Source: Devosia sp.
GTDB lineage: Bacteria; Pseudomonadota; Alphaproteobacteria; Rhizobiales; Devosiaceae
Direction: 5' to 3'
NCBI GenBank assembly: GCA_028290245.1
Contig: JAQGKG010000358.1
Location: 1-7,288 of the forward strand
DNA: 7,288 nt
The notes under the pieces were generated by a model. The model made no database searches and was not told where the DNA came from. It saw only the letters and a program-made list of their open reading frames with translations. Each line of letters starts with the position of its first letter. Within the stretch, counting starts at the first letter, position 1. The translations under genes were made by a program, and so were the position numbers. Of this stretch, positions 1 to 6,371 are shown piece by piece.

Positions 1-309
1 GAACGGCGTGCAATAGACCGGCTTCTCGAAGCCGGGCCACAGGTCGAGCACGGCACCGTAGTGGTCTTCATGGCTGTGAGTGAGGATCAGCGCCAGCACG
101 TCATCGGCGCGCTCTTCCAGAAATTCCGGGTTAGCCATGATCAGCTCGATGCCGGGCAGATCGGGCCCACCGAAGGTCACGCCGCAGTCGACGACGATCC
201 ACTTGCGCGAAGCCTCGGGGCCAAAGCCGTAGGCGCCCATGTTCATGCCGATTTCGCCAACGCCGCCGAGTGGCACGAAGACGAGTTCATCCCTTTGGTT
301 TTTAGCCAT
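1..309 (-). CDS. rnj: Ribonuclease J, N-terminal part (cut by window edge)
   Basis: Only the first 103 codons lie in the window; the frame is still open at base 1. The translation begins MAKNQRDELVFVPLGG and continues through GGVGEIGMN (residues 15-23), VDCGVTF (40-46) and the metal-binding motif HSHEDH (78-83). These are hallmarks of the metallo-beta-lactamase/beta-CASP ribonuclease J family. HxHxDH supplies ligands for the two catalytic metal ions. The family consists of cytoplasmic 5'-3' exo- and endoribonucleases acting in mRNA decay and rRNA maturation. The ATG at 309 is the earliest possible start, because an in-frame TGA lies two codons upstream (313-315). The only Shine-Dalgarno-like sequence, AAGGA at 322-326, is about 12 bases from the start, which is rather far. 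The gene follows birA after 73 bases and is probably co-transcribed. The beta-CASP and C-terminal domains are outside the window, so a different beta-CASP enzyme is formally possible but unlikely. Confidence 0.93.
   Translation of the reverse strand, partial: MAKNQRDELVFVPLGGVGEIGMNMGAYGFGPEASRKWIVVDCGVTFGGPDLPGIELIMANPEFLEERADDVLALILTHSHEDHYGAVLDLWPGFEKPVYCTPF
18..35. repeat. Perfect 8-base inverted repeat within rnj
   Basis: CCGGCTTC (18-25) and GAAGCCGG (28-35) are exact reverse complements separated by TC. The element lies inside the rnj coding sequence, over residues PGFEKP. No U-tract follows on either strand, so it is not a standard terminator. It may be a chance product of codon choice. 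Confidence 0.4.
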
Positions 310-382
310 TGGTCAGTTCAGTCCTTTCGAGCGCAACGCCGGGTCGATCATTGGTCGCCGGTCGCCTGCGCAGTAGTGATGG
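310..382 (-). other. birA-rnj intergenic spacer
   Basis: This 73-base gap is the longest non-coding stretch in the window. It contains a tandem 7-mer, GGTCGCC twice at 353-366 on the plus strand, and a weak AAGGA ribosome-binding candidate at 322-326. I see no hairpin followed by a U-tract, so there is no support for an intrinsic terminator, and read-through from birA into rnj is the simplest reading. A secondary promoter for rnj could fit here, but no clear -35/-10 pair is visible. A 12-codon frame (ATG at 351, stop TGA at 313-315) also lies here, with no good ribosome-binding site. Confidence 0.6.
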
Positions 383-1213
383 TCAGCTTCGGGCGCTGGC
401 CGTTGCCCCAAAATGGACGTCGCCCGCGGTAATGGCGATGCGACGGTTGTCTTCGGCACGGACGATCAATCGCCCCGCGTCGTCGATACTTTCAAAGATG
501 CCACGCAGCACCTCGCCGTCCTGATTGACGGCAACGGGTGCGCCGATGCCCGCGGCGGAAGCGCGCCACTGCTTGAGCACGTCGCCGACGCCGCGTCCAT
601 CGTCCCACAGGCCAAAAGTGTCGACCCAGGCATCACTTAGGGCTTCGAATACGTCTTCAGCGTCGCGCCTGACGCCGAGATCGGCAAGACTGGTCGCCGG
701 ATAAGGCAAGCCCTGAGGCGCGGCAACGGCATTGACGCCAAAGCCTATTGCCACGGCGTGTCGCCCATCGGGCAGCTTGCTGGCCTCTAGCAATATGCCC
801 GCCAGCTTTGCGCCATCGGCCAAAACATCATTGGGCCATTTCAACGCGATGCGACTATTGCCGCCGAGGGCATCCGCACCGTCGATCCCGATCTTGACGA
901 GTCCGTTCGGCAGTATCTTCGAAAGCGCACGGTTCAGTGAAACGCCAGCGACGAAGCCTAGTGTCGCAGCGGATGTGGGATCGGCATCGGGCACGATCAA
1001 GAGCGTGGCCGCAAGATTGCCATATGGGCTTTCCCATTGACGGCCGCGACGGCCCCTGCCCGCAGTCTGCTGGCGTGCGGCAAACCACACGCCACCGGCA
1101 TCTCCGGCGGTCGCTGCCGCGAGTGCTTCGGTATTGGTGGAGCCAATGGAATCGTAGCCGCGCAGCCGATATCCGGCCGCGCGTGCCATCGGCCCTAGGC
1201 TAAAGTCCGTCAC
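383..1213 (-). CDS. birA: Biotin--[acetyl-CoA-carboxylase] ligase, monofunctional type
   Basis: This 276-residue cytoplasmic enzyme activates biotin with ATP to biotinyl-AMP and transfers it to the acceptor lysine of biotin carboxyl carrier proteins. Visible motifs are the biotin-contacting GSTNTEA segment (24-30), the nucleotide-binding loop GRGRRGRQW (52-60), KWPNDVL (125-131) and KLAGIL (136-141). K136 aligns with the catalytic lysine K183 of E. coli BirA. An SH3-like C-terminal domain covers about residues 225-270. There is no N-terminal winged-helix domain, so it should not act as a biotin-operon repressor, unlike the 321-residue E. coli protein. The start chosen is the GTG immediately after the nuoN stop, with AGGAAG at 1224-1229 about 10 bases upstream. 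An ATG at 1189 (residue 9) preceded by AGGG is an alternative. An extra Gly/Asp-rich stretch (about 106-120) precedes KWPNDV and is absent from E. coli BirA. The zero-base junction with nuoN implies translational coupling. Confidence 0.95.
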   Translation of the reverse strand: MTDFSLGPMARAAGYRLRGYDSIGSTNTEALAAATAGDAGGVWFAARQQTAGRGRRGRQWESPYGNLAATLLIVPDADPTSAATLGFVAGVSLNRALSKILPNGLVKIGIDGADALGGNSRIALKWPNDVLADGAKLAGILLEASKLPDGRHAVAIGFGVNAVAAPQGLPYPATSLADLGVRRDAEDVFEALSDAWVDTFGLWDDGRGVGDVLKQWRASAAGIGAPVAVNQDGEVLRGIFESIDDAGRLIVRAEDNRRIAITAGDVHFGATASARS

Positions 1214-2659
1214 CTAGAACAGGCTTCCTGCGGCCGTATGGGCAAAGTTGGCCAGCGGACCACCCACGGTGAAGTAGTAAGTCACGATGAGGAAGCCGCT
1301 GACGCCAATGATGATGTTAAGCTCGGCCGGTACCGCTTCGAAGTCACGCACCGGCTCGTCAAAATACATCATCTTGACCACGCGCAGGTAGTAGAAGGCG
1401 CTGACCGCCGAAGCCAGCACGCCGATCACCGCTAGCACATAAAGCTGGGCGTCAATGGCCGCGAGGAAGGCGTGCCACTTGGCAAAGAATCCTGCCAGCG
1501 GGGGCATGCCGATCAGCGAGAACATGATGATAGCCATTACTGCGGCCACGAATGGCCGCTTCTGCGCCGCGCCGGCAAGCTCATCGATAGTTTCGACAGC
1601 GCCGTTCTCGGTGCGCAGCGACAGTAGGCAGGCAAACAGGCCGACCGTCATTGCCACATAGATCGCCATGTAGATGGCGACGCCTTCGACGCCGACCTGG
1701 GTGCCCGACGACAGGCCGACCAGGGCAAAGCCCACATGGCCGATCGACGAATAGGCAATCAGGCGCTTGATCGACTTCTGGCCAATCGCAGCAAAGGCAG
1801 CCAAAACCATTGAGGCTATCGACAGGAAAATCACGACCTGCTGCCAGTCGCTGGTGATGCCCTGGAAGGTGTCCATGACCAGTCGAACCATCAGCGCCAT
1901 CGCCGCAACCTTGGGGGCCGTGGCAAAGAAGGCGGTGACTGGCGTAGGTGCACCCTCGTACACGTCCGGTGTCCACATGTGGAACGGCACTGCTGAAATC
2001 TTGAACGCAACGCCCGACAGCAAGAACACCATGCCGAAGATCAGACCGATGGAACGGCCCTCATCAGCAATTGCCATGACGATTTCCTGCAGGTTGGTAT
2101 GGCCGGTAAAGCCATAAACCATTGAGGCGCCGTAAAGCAGGATGCCGGAGGCCAGAGAGCTCAATACGAAGTACTTGAGGCCTGCTTCGGTCGCCCGGCT
2201 GTCGTCGCGCTTGATGGCCGCGAGAACATAGAGCGACAGCGACTGCAGCTCGAGGCCGACATAGAGGCTCATCAGGTCGTTGGCCGACACCATGGCCATC
2301 ATGCCAAGCGTCGCCAGCAGAACCAGAATGGCAAACTCGAACTTGTGTGTGCCGTATTCCTCGGCACGCGGCAGGGCCAGCATCAGCGAGAAGGCCGACC
2401 CGCCCAGCACGAGCACCTTCATGTAGCGGGCAAAGCTGTCGGAGATGAACAGGCCATTGAACAGCACGCCTTCGGATGGGGCGAACAGGATGATTGCGGC
2501 CACGACAAGCAGCAGCAACACGGCGCCATAGGAGACCAGCCAGGAGCGTTCCTTGTTGATCACCACGCCGACGAGCAGAAGCACGATGGCGCCGACGGCC
2601 AGCAGCATTTCCGGATAGGCGGGAGCCAGGCTCGCGAAATCGGTAACGTCTGAGTTCAC
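1214..2659 (-). CDS. nuoN: NADH-quinone oxidoreductase subunit N
   Basis: This 481-residue protein is the antiporter-like subunit closest to the quinone side among the three large pumps of the complex I membrane arm. The length fits the family (485 in E. coli). It is strongly hydrophobic throughout, consistent with about 14 transmembrane helices. Functional residues are present by motif alignment with E. coli NuoN: E137 in VGLELQSLS (E133), K220 in AFKISAVPFHMW (K217), K250 in APKVAAM (K247) and K394 in FFAKWHAF (K395). The conserved loop KRLIAYSSIGHVGF (298-311) is shared with NuoM. The start is a GTG at 2657-2659, preceded by AGGAGA at 2665-2670. That site overlaps the nuoM stop TAG, so translation is probably coupled. 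The next gene, birA, begins at the base after the TAG stop (1214-1216). No frameshift or missing motif was seen. Confidence 0.97.
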   Translation of the reverse strand: MNSDVTDFASLAPAYPEMLLAVGAIVLLLVGVVINKERSWLVSYGAVLLLLVVAAIILFAPSEGVLFNGLFISDSFARYMKVLVLGGSAFSLMLALPRAEEYGTHKFEFAILVLLATLGMMAMVSANDLMSLYVGLELQSLSLYVLAAIKRDDSRATEAGLKYFVLSSLASGILLYGASMVYGFTGHTNLQEIVMAIADEGRSIGLIFGMVFLLSGVAFKISAVPFHMWTPDVYEGAPTPVTAFFATAPKVAAMALMVRLVMDTFQGITSDWQQVVIFLSIASMVLAAFAAIGQKSIKRLIAYSSIGHVGFALVGLSSGTQVGVEGVAIYMAIYVAMTVGLFACLLSLRTENGAVETIDELAGAAQKRPFVAAVMAIIMFSLIGMPPLAGFFAKWHAFLAAIDAQLYVLAVIGVLASAVSAFYYLRVVKMMYFDEPVRDFEAVPAELNIIIGVSGFLIVTYYFTVGGPLANFAHTAAGSLF

Positions 2660-2664
2660 GGGTC

Positions 2665-2671
2665 TCTCCTA
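2665..2671 (-). promoter_or_regulatory. nuoN ribosome-binding site fused to the nuoM stop
   Basis: On the minus strand the nuoM stop TAG (2669-2671) runs straight into GAGA, giving TAGGAGA. The AGGAGA core at 2665-2670 sits 5 bases before the nuoN GTG. This strong site supports the GTG as the true start even though it is not ATG. Confidence 0.8.
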
Positions 2672-4243
2672 GTGTGCAGCAGGCTCGGCAGCCGGCGCTT
2701 CTTCAGCGGGGGCAACCGGTTCGGCATGAGCAAGCGGCGCCTGCGCGTCAGCCAGCGATACGGCCGGGTCTAGGCCAACTGCAGTCGAATAGCGGGTAAC
2801 GAGATTGTCGACAGCCGCGGCCGTCGTATCGAGGATCGGTGCTGGATAAAAACCAAACACAATGGTCAGCACGATCAGCGGATAGAGAATGACCTTCTCG
2901 CGCAGGTTGAGATCGAGGATGCCCCTGAGGCTTTCCTTCGTCAGTGCGCCGAAAATCACCCGGCGATACAGCCAGAGCGCATAGCATGCCGACAGGATCA
3001 GCCCGAACGAAGCGCCGAACGCCACCCAGGTGTTGACCTGGAATATGCCCAGCAGCGTCAGGAATTCGCCGACAAACCCTGAGGTACCGGGCAGGCCGAC
3101 GTTGGCCATGGTGAACACCATGAAGGCGAAGGCATAGCGCGGCATGCGCTCGACCAAGCCGCCATAGGCCGAAATTTCGCGGGTGTGCATGCGGTCATAA
3201 ATGACGCCGACGCAGAGGAACAGCGCACCGGAAACGACGCCGTGCGAGATCATCTGGAACAGCGCACCCTGAATGCCCAATGCGTTGCCGGCGAAGATAC
3301 CCATGGTGACAAAGCCCATGTGCGCCACCGACGAATAGGCGATCAGTTTCTTGATATCGGTCTGCACCAGCGCAATCAGCGAGGTGATGATGATGGCGGC
3401 AACGGACAGGAAGAAGATGATGTTGGCGAACTGCATCGAAGCGTCGGGGAACATCGGCAGGCTGAAGCGCAGGAAACCGTAGCCGCCGAGCTTGAGCAGG
3501 ATGGCAGCCAGGATCACCGAACCAGCGGTGGGCGCCTGAACGTGGGCTTCCGGCAACCAGCGATGGAATGGCCACATTGGCATTTTCACAGCCAGTGAGA
3601 CAAAGAACGCCCACCATAGCCACGGCTGCCAGGATTTTGGGAACTCATGGGTCAGCAGGCGCGAAATGTCTGTTGTCCCGGCATTCCAGTACATGGCCAT
3701 GATGGCCAGCAGCATCAGCACCGAACCCGCAAACGTATAGAAGAAAAACTTGTAGCTGGCCTGGATGCGCTTTGCGCCGCCCCAGATACCGATGATCAGG
3801 AACATCGGCAGCAGCGTGCCCTCGAAGAACACGTAGAACATTGCCAGATCGAGCGTGGTGAATACGCCGATCATCAGAGTTTCGAGGATCAGGAATACCA
3901 TCATGTATTCCTTGACCCGGCTATCGACTTCCCAGCTCGCGAGGATTGCGAACGGCATCAGCAGCGCCGTCAGCACCACGAACAGCACCGAAATGCCGTC
4001 GACGCCGACACGATAGCCGATAGTGTCGCCGATCCAGGGCTTGTTCACAACGAACTGGAACCCGGCATTGGATGGATCGAAGCTCTGCCACATGGCCAGC
4101 GACAGCACGAGCGTGACCGCCGTGATCACGAGGGCCATCCAGCGGATGGCATCGACAGAGTTCTTAGGCGTGAACAGGATCACCACCGCGCCGACGAAAG
4201 GCAGCCAGGTGAGGACTGTGAGGATGGTATTTGCGAAGTTCAT
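2669..4243 (-). CDS. nuoM: NADH-quinone oxidoreductase subunit M
   Basis: This 524-residue protein is the middle antiporter-like pump of complex I in the cytoplasmic membrane (E. coli NuoM has 509 residues). The start is the ATG at 4241-4243, which begins MNFANTILTV. Its first base overlaps the last base of the nuoL TGA (TGATG), and GGGGGA at 4252-4257 precedes it by 8 bases. The open frame extends 36 codons further upstream, but that part is antisense-like, Arg-rich and overlaps nuoL, so it is not used. Residues aligning with essential E. coli ones are E141 in FFEGTLLP (E144), K220 in AVKMPMWPFH (K234), K251 in LLKLGGYG (K265), H334 in MISHGVVSG and E393 in FVGEFLTL (E407). The loop DIKKLIAYSSVAHMGF (296-311) is typical of the family. 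After the last membrane helix the protein ends in an Ala/Pro/Glu-rich tail (about 498-524). Confidence 0.97.
   Translation of the reverse strand: MNFANTILTVLTWLPFVGAVVILFTPKNSVDAIRWMALVITAVTLVLSLAMWQSFDPSNAGFQFVVNKPWIGDTIGYRVGVDGISVLFVVLTALLMPFAILASWEVDSRVKEYMMVFLILETLMIGVFTTLDLAMFYVFFEGTLLPMFLIIGIWGGAKRIQASYKFFFYTFAGSVLMLLAIMAMYWNAGTTDISRLLTHEFPKSWQPWLWWAFFVSLAVKMPMWPFHRWLPEAHVQAPTAGSVILAAILLKLGGYGFLRFSLPMFPDASMQFANIIFFLSVAAIIITSLIALVQTDIKKLIAYSSVAHMGFVTMGIFAGNALGIQGALFQMISHGVVSGALFLCVGVIYDRMHTREISAYGGLVERMPRYAFAFMVFTMANVGLPGTSGFVGEFLTLLGIFQVNTWVAFGASFGLILSACYALWLYRRVIFGALTKESLRGILDLNLREKVILYPLIVLTIVFGFYPAPILDTTAAAVDNLVTRYSTAVGLDPAVSLADAQAPLAHAEPVAPAEEAPAAEPAAH
2672..2752 (-). other. NuoM Ala/Pro/Glu-rich C-terminal tail
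   Basis: NuoM residues 498-524 contain 12 Ala, 5 Pro and 4 Glu in 27 residues. This follows the last hydrophobic helix and a short amphipathic stretch. The composition suggests a disordered extension beyond the conserved core. If both NuoM termini are periplasmic, as in the E. coli enzyme, the tail lies in the periplasm. No function is assigned. Confidence 0.6.
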
Positions 4244-6360
4244 CAGATCAGTCCCCCGGCCGCGATGGCCCAGGTCAGCAGTGCCGCAATGCCGATCAGC
4301 ATGGCGAAGGCGTAGTGGTAAAGGTAGCCGGACTGGAGCTTGACGACCCATGAGGTCACGTTCTGCACCCGGCGGCCAAGGCCCTCCGACAGCGTCTCGT
4401 CGATCAACCAGTCATCGAAACCCTTCCACAAGGCGCGTCCGACCCACAGGGCAGGCCTGACGAAGATCCTGTCGTAAAGTTCGTCGAAGTACCACTTGTT
4501 GAGCAGGAACTGGTACAGCCCCGGGTTCGTAGCGGCCAGACGGCCCGGCATTTCAGGACTACGGATGTACATGATGTAGGCGGTGCCTGCACCAATCAGC
4601 ATAGCGATAGTCGCGCTCCACTTCACCCAGAGCGGTACATGGTGCGCCGCCTCGATGATCTCGTGATCGACCACGATGGCGCCGGCGAAGAAGTGTTCGA
4701 TATGCTCCACGTCATGGAAGAACATGCCGTAGAACACAGCACCCGCGAGGACTGCACCAACGGCCAGCACATAAAGCGGTATCTGCATAACCTTTGGCGC
4801 CTCATGCGCGTGGTCATAGGCTGACCCATGCGCGTGATGATCGTCATGGGCATGATCGTCATGCGCATGCGCTGCATGATCATCGTCCAGCGGCTCGTCA
4901 TGGCTGTCGCCATCATGGGCTTCGACGTGATGACCATGCGCATGCTCTGCGTCGCGCGGCGAGCCGTGGAACGTCAGGTGGATCAGGCGCCACGAGTAAA
5001 AGCTGGTGAACAGCGCGGCGATGACCAGCAGCCAGAAGGCGAACATGCCGGTATTGCCGCCGACCGCATAGGCCGTCTCGATGATCGAGTCCTTGGAGAA
5101 GAAGCCGGCAAAGCCGATGAAGTCGGTGCCCGGAACGCCGACGCCTGTCAGGGCCAGCGTGCCGATGATCATCATGGCATAGGTAATCGGGATCTTCTTG
5201 CGAAGGCCGCCCATGTTGCGCATGTCCTGCTCGTGATGCATGGCGTGGATAACGGCACCGGCTCCGAGGAACAGCAGCGCCTTGAAGAAGGCATGCGTGA
5301 ACAGGTGGAACACACCGGCCGAGTAGGCCCCTGCCCCCAGCGCCACGAACATGTAGCCGAGTTGCGAACAGGTCGAGTAGGCGATGACGCGCTTGATGTC
5401 GTTCTGCACCAGGCCGACCGTGGCCGCGAAGAACGCAGTGATGGCGCCGATGATCATCACGAAGGTCAGCGTAAACGGCGAGGTCTCGAACAGAGGCGAC
5501 AGGCGCGCCACCATGAACACGCCGGCGGTCACCATGGTCGCCGCATGGATCAGCGCCGACACCGGCGTTGGGCCTTCCATGGCGTCCGGCAGCCAGGTGT
5601 GCAGCAGGAACTGCGCCGACTTGCCCATGGCACCCATAAACAGCAGCATGCAGATCACGGTCATGGCATCGAGTTGCCAGCCGAGGAACTGCATCACCGG
5701 CAGGCCTGTGGTGGAGAACTGGCGGGTCGCCTCGAAGGCACCGTCAAAGTCGATATGGCCCAGCACCATGAAGGCGCCGAAAATGCCCAGCGCAAAGCCA
5801 AAGTCACCGACGCGATTGACGACGAAGGCCTTCATCGCAGCAGCATTTGCCGTAGGCTTGGTGTACCAGAAGCCGATCAGCAGGTAGGACGCCAGGCCCA
5901 CGCCTTCCCAGCCAAAGAACATCTGCAGGAAGTTATCTGCGGTGATCAGCATCAGCATGGCGAAGGTGAACAGCGACAGGTAGGCAAAGAAGCGGTTGCG
6001 ATGCGGATCGTCGGCCATGTAGCCGATTGAATAGACATGCACGAGGCTCGACACCGTGTTGACCACGACCAGCATGATGGCAGTCAACGTATCGACGCGC
6101 AGCACCCAGCGCAGGTCCATGTCGCCGACCTGGATCCAGCGCATGATTTCGATCTTGAGGACCGTGGTTTCGCCGTCGACAACAGCGCCCATCAGCCCGC
6201 CGCCAAAGGCGACCGGCAGGAAGACGACCCAGCTCAGCACCGCTGAAATGATCAGCAGGCCGGTGGTGATAAACTCGCTCGGGCGATGGCCGATGGTGCG
6301 GCCGAGAAGCCCCGCAATCAGCGCACCGATGAGGGGCAGGAAAACAATCGCTTGAATCAT
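4243..6360 (-). CDS. nuoL: NADH-quinone oxidoreductase subunit L with His-rich loop
   Basis: This 705-residue protein is the distal antiporter-like pump of complex I, longer than E. coli NuoL (613). The core matches well. E152 in GWEGVGLASY aligns with E144, K247 in GAMGKSAQF with K229, H272 in ALIHAATMVTAG with H254, K360 in THAFFKALLF with K342, and K423 in GFFSKDSI with K399. Helix TM13 (about 438-465) is followed by a His/Asp-rich insertion (471-520), then TM14 (524-548), a second His cluster (549-574) and TM15 (578-599). Next comes the long lateral helix, recognisable from NKWYFDELYDRIF (621-633) to about residue 665, and a final helix at the C-terminus. The start is the ATG at 6358-6360, 11 bases after the nuoK stop. 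No good Shine-Dalgarno sequence precedes it, so it probably depends on translation of nuoK. The stop overlaps the nuoM start by one base. The extra length is mostly the His-rich loop. Confidence 0.97.
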   Translation of the reverse strand: MIQAIVFLPLIGALIAGLLGRTIGHRPSEFITTGLLIISAVLSWVVFLPVAFGGGLMGAVVDGETTVLKIEIMRWIQVGDMDLRWVLRVDTLTAIMLVVVNTVSSLVHVYSIGYMADDPHRNRFFAYLSLFTFAMLMLITADNFLQMFFGWEGVGLASYLLIGFWYTKPTANAAAMKAFVVNRVGDFGFALGIFGAFMVLGHIDFDGAFEATRQFSTTGLPVMQFLGWQLDAMTVICMLLFMGAMGKSAQFLLHTWLPDAMEGPTPVSALIHAATMVTAGVFMVARLSPLFETSPFTLTFVMIIGAITAFFAATVGLVQNDIKRVIAYSTCSQLGYMFVALGAGAYSAGVFHLFTHAFFKALLFLGAGAVIHAMHHEQDMRNMGGLRKKIPITYAMMIIGTLALTGVGVPGTDFIGFAGFFSKDSIIETAYAVGGNTGMFAFWLLVIAALFTSFYSWRLIHLTFHGSPRDAEHAHGHHVEAHDGDSHDEPLDDDHAAHAHDDHAHDDHHAHGSAYDHAHEAPKVMQIPLYVLAVGAVLAGAVFYGMFFHDVEHIEHFFAGAIVVDHEIIEAAHHVPLWVKWSATIAMLIGAGTAYIMYIRSPEMPGRLAATNPGLYQFLLNKWYFDELYDRIFVRPALWVGRALWKGFDDWLIDETLSEGLGRRVQNVTSWVVKLQSGYLYHYAFAMLIGIAALLTWAIAAGGLI
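4252..4257 (-). promoter_or_regulatory. nuoM ribosome-binding site inside the nuoL 3' end
   Basis: GGGGGA lies within the last codons of nuoL, 8 bases before the nuoM ATG at 4241-4243. It supports the internal ATG over the longer upstream frame. With the TGATG stop/start overlap it points to translational coupling. Confidence 0.6.
4801..4950 (-). other. NuoL His/Asp-rich low-complexity insertion
   Basis: NuoL residues 471-520 contain 16 His and 11 Asp in 50 residues, arranged as HAH, HDD and HH motifs. The segment lies between TM13, ending at HLTFHG, and TM14, starting near VMQIPLYVL. Taking the E. coli topology, with both NuoL termini in the periplasm, a loop after TM13 faces the cytoplasm. 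The E. coli protein has only a short linker here. A role in binding divalent metal ions is possible from composition alone. Confidence 0.85.
4837..4866 (-). repeat. Tandem 15-base repeat encoding AHDDH twice
   Basis: On the plus strand ATGATCGTCATGGGC (4837-4851) is followed directly by ATGATCGTCATGCGC (4852-4866), differing at one base. Read on the coding strand this gives AHDDH twice (NuoL residues 499-508). The period is a multiple of three, so the frame is kept. The adjacent coding sequence holds further diverged His/Asp units, suggesting the loop grew by in-frame repeat duplication. Confidence 0.85.
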
Positions 6361-6371
6361 AGCGGTGGTTC

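Noticed and set aside
313..351. A 12-codon minus-strand frame ending just before the rnj start, a possible leader peptide.
   Set aside because: It has no ribosome-binding site, no run of regulatory codons and no associated hairpin. A frame this short is expected by chance.
310..382. A possible transcription terminator between birA and rnj.
   Set aside because: No stable GC-rich stem followed by a U-tract is present. The GGTCGCC duplication is a direct repeat, not an inverted one.
61..432. A 123-codon plus-strand frame over the rnj start and the birA end.
   Set aside because: It is antisense to the RNase J N-terminus, whose minus-strand translation carries the conserved GGVGEIG and HSHEDH motifs.
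3647..4315. A 222-codon plus-strand frame opposite nuoM.
   Set aside because: It is rich in Gln, His, Arg, Glu and Asp, the typical signature of reading opposite a hydrophobic membrane protein. It has no recognisable domain and nuoM is intact.
4244..4351. A 36-codon upstream extension of nuoM.
   Set aside because: The extension is Arg/Leu-rich, lies wholly within nuoL in another frame, and is absent from NuoM proteins. MNFANTILTV at 4243 with an upstream GGGGGA fits the family start.
4828..6030. A 400-codon open frame on the plus strand opposite nuoL.
   Set aside because: It is antisense to a clearly conserved nuoL. Its start is Met/Ile/Val/Arg-rich because it reads the complement of His/Asp codons, and it resembles no known family. 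Long antisense frames are common opposite high-GC genes.
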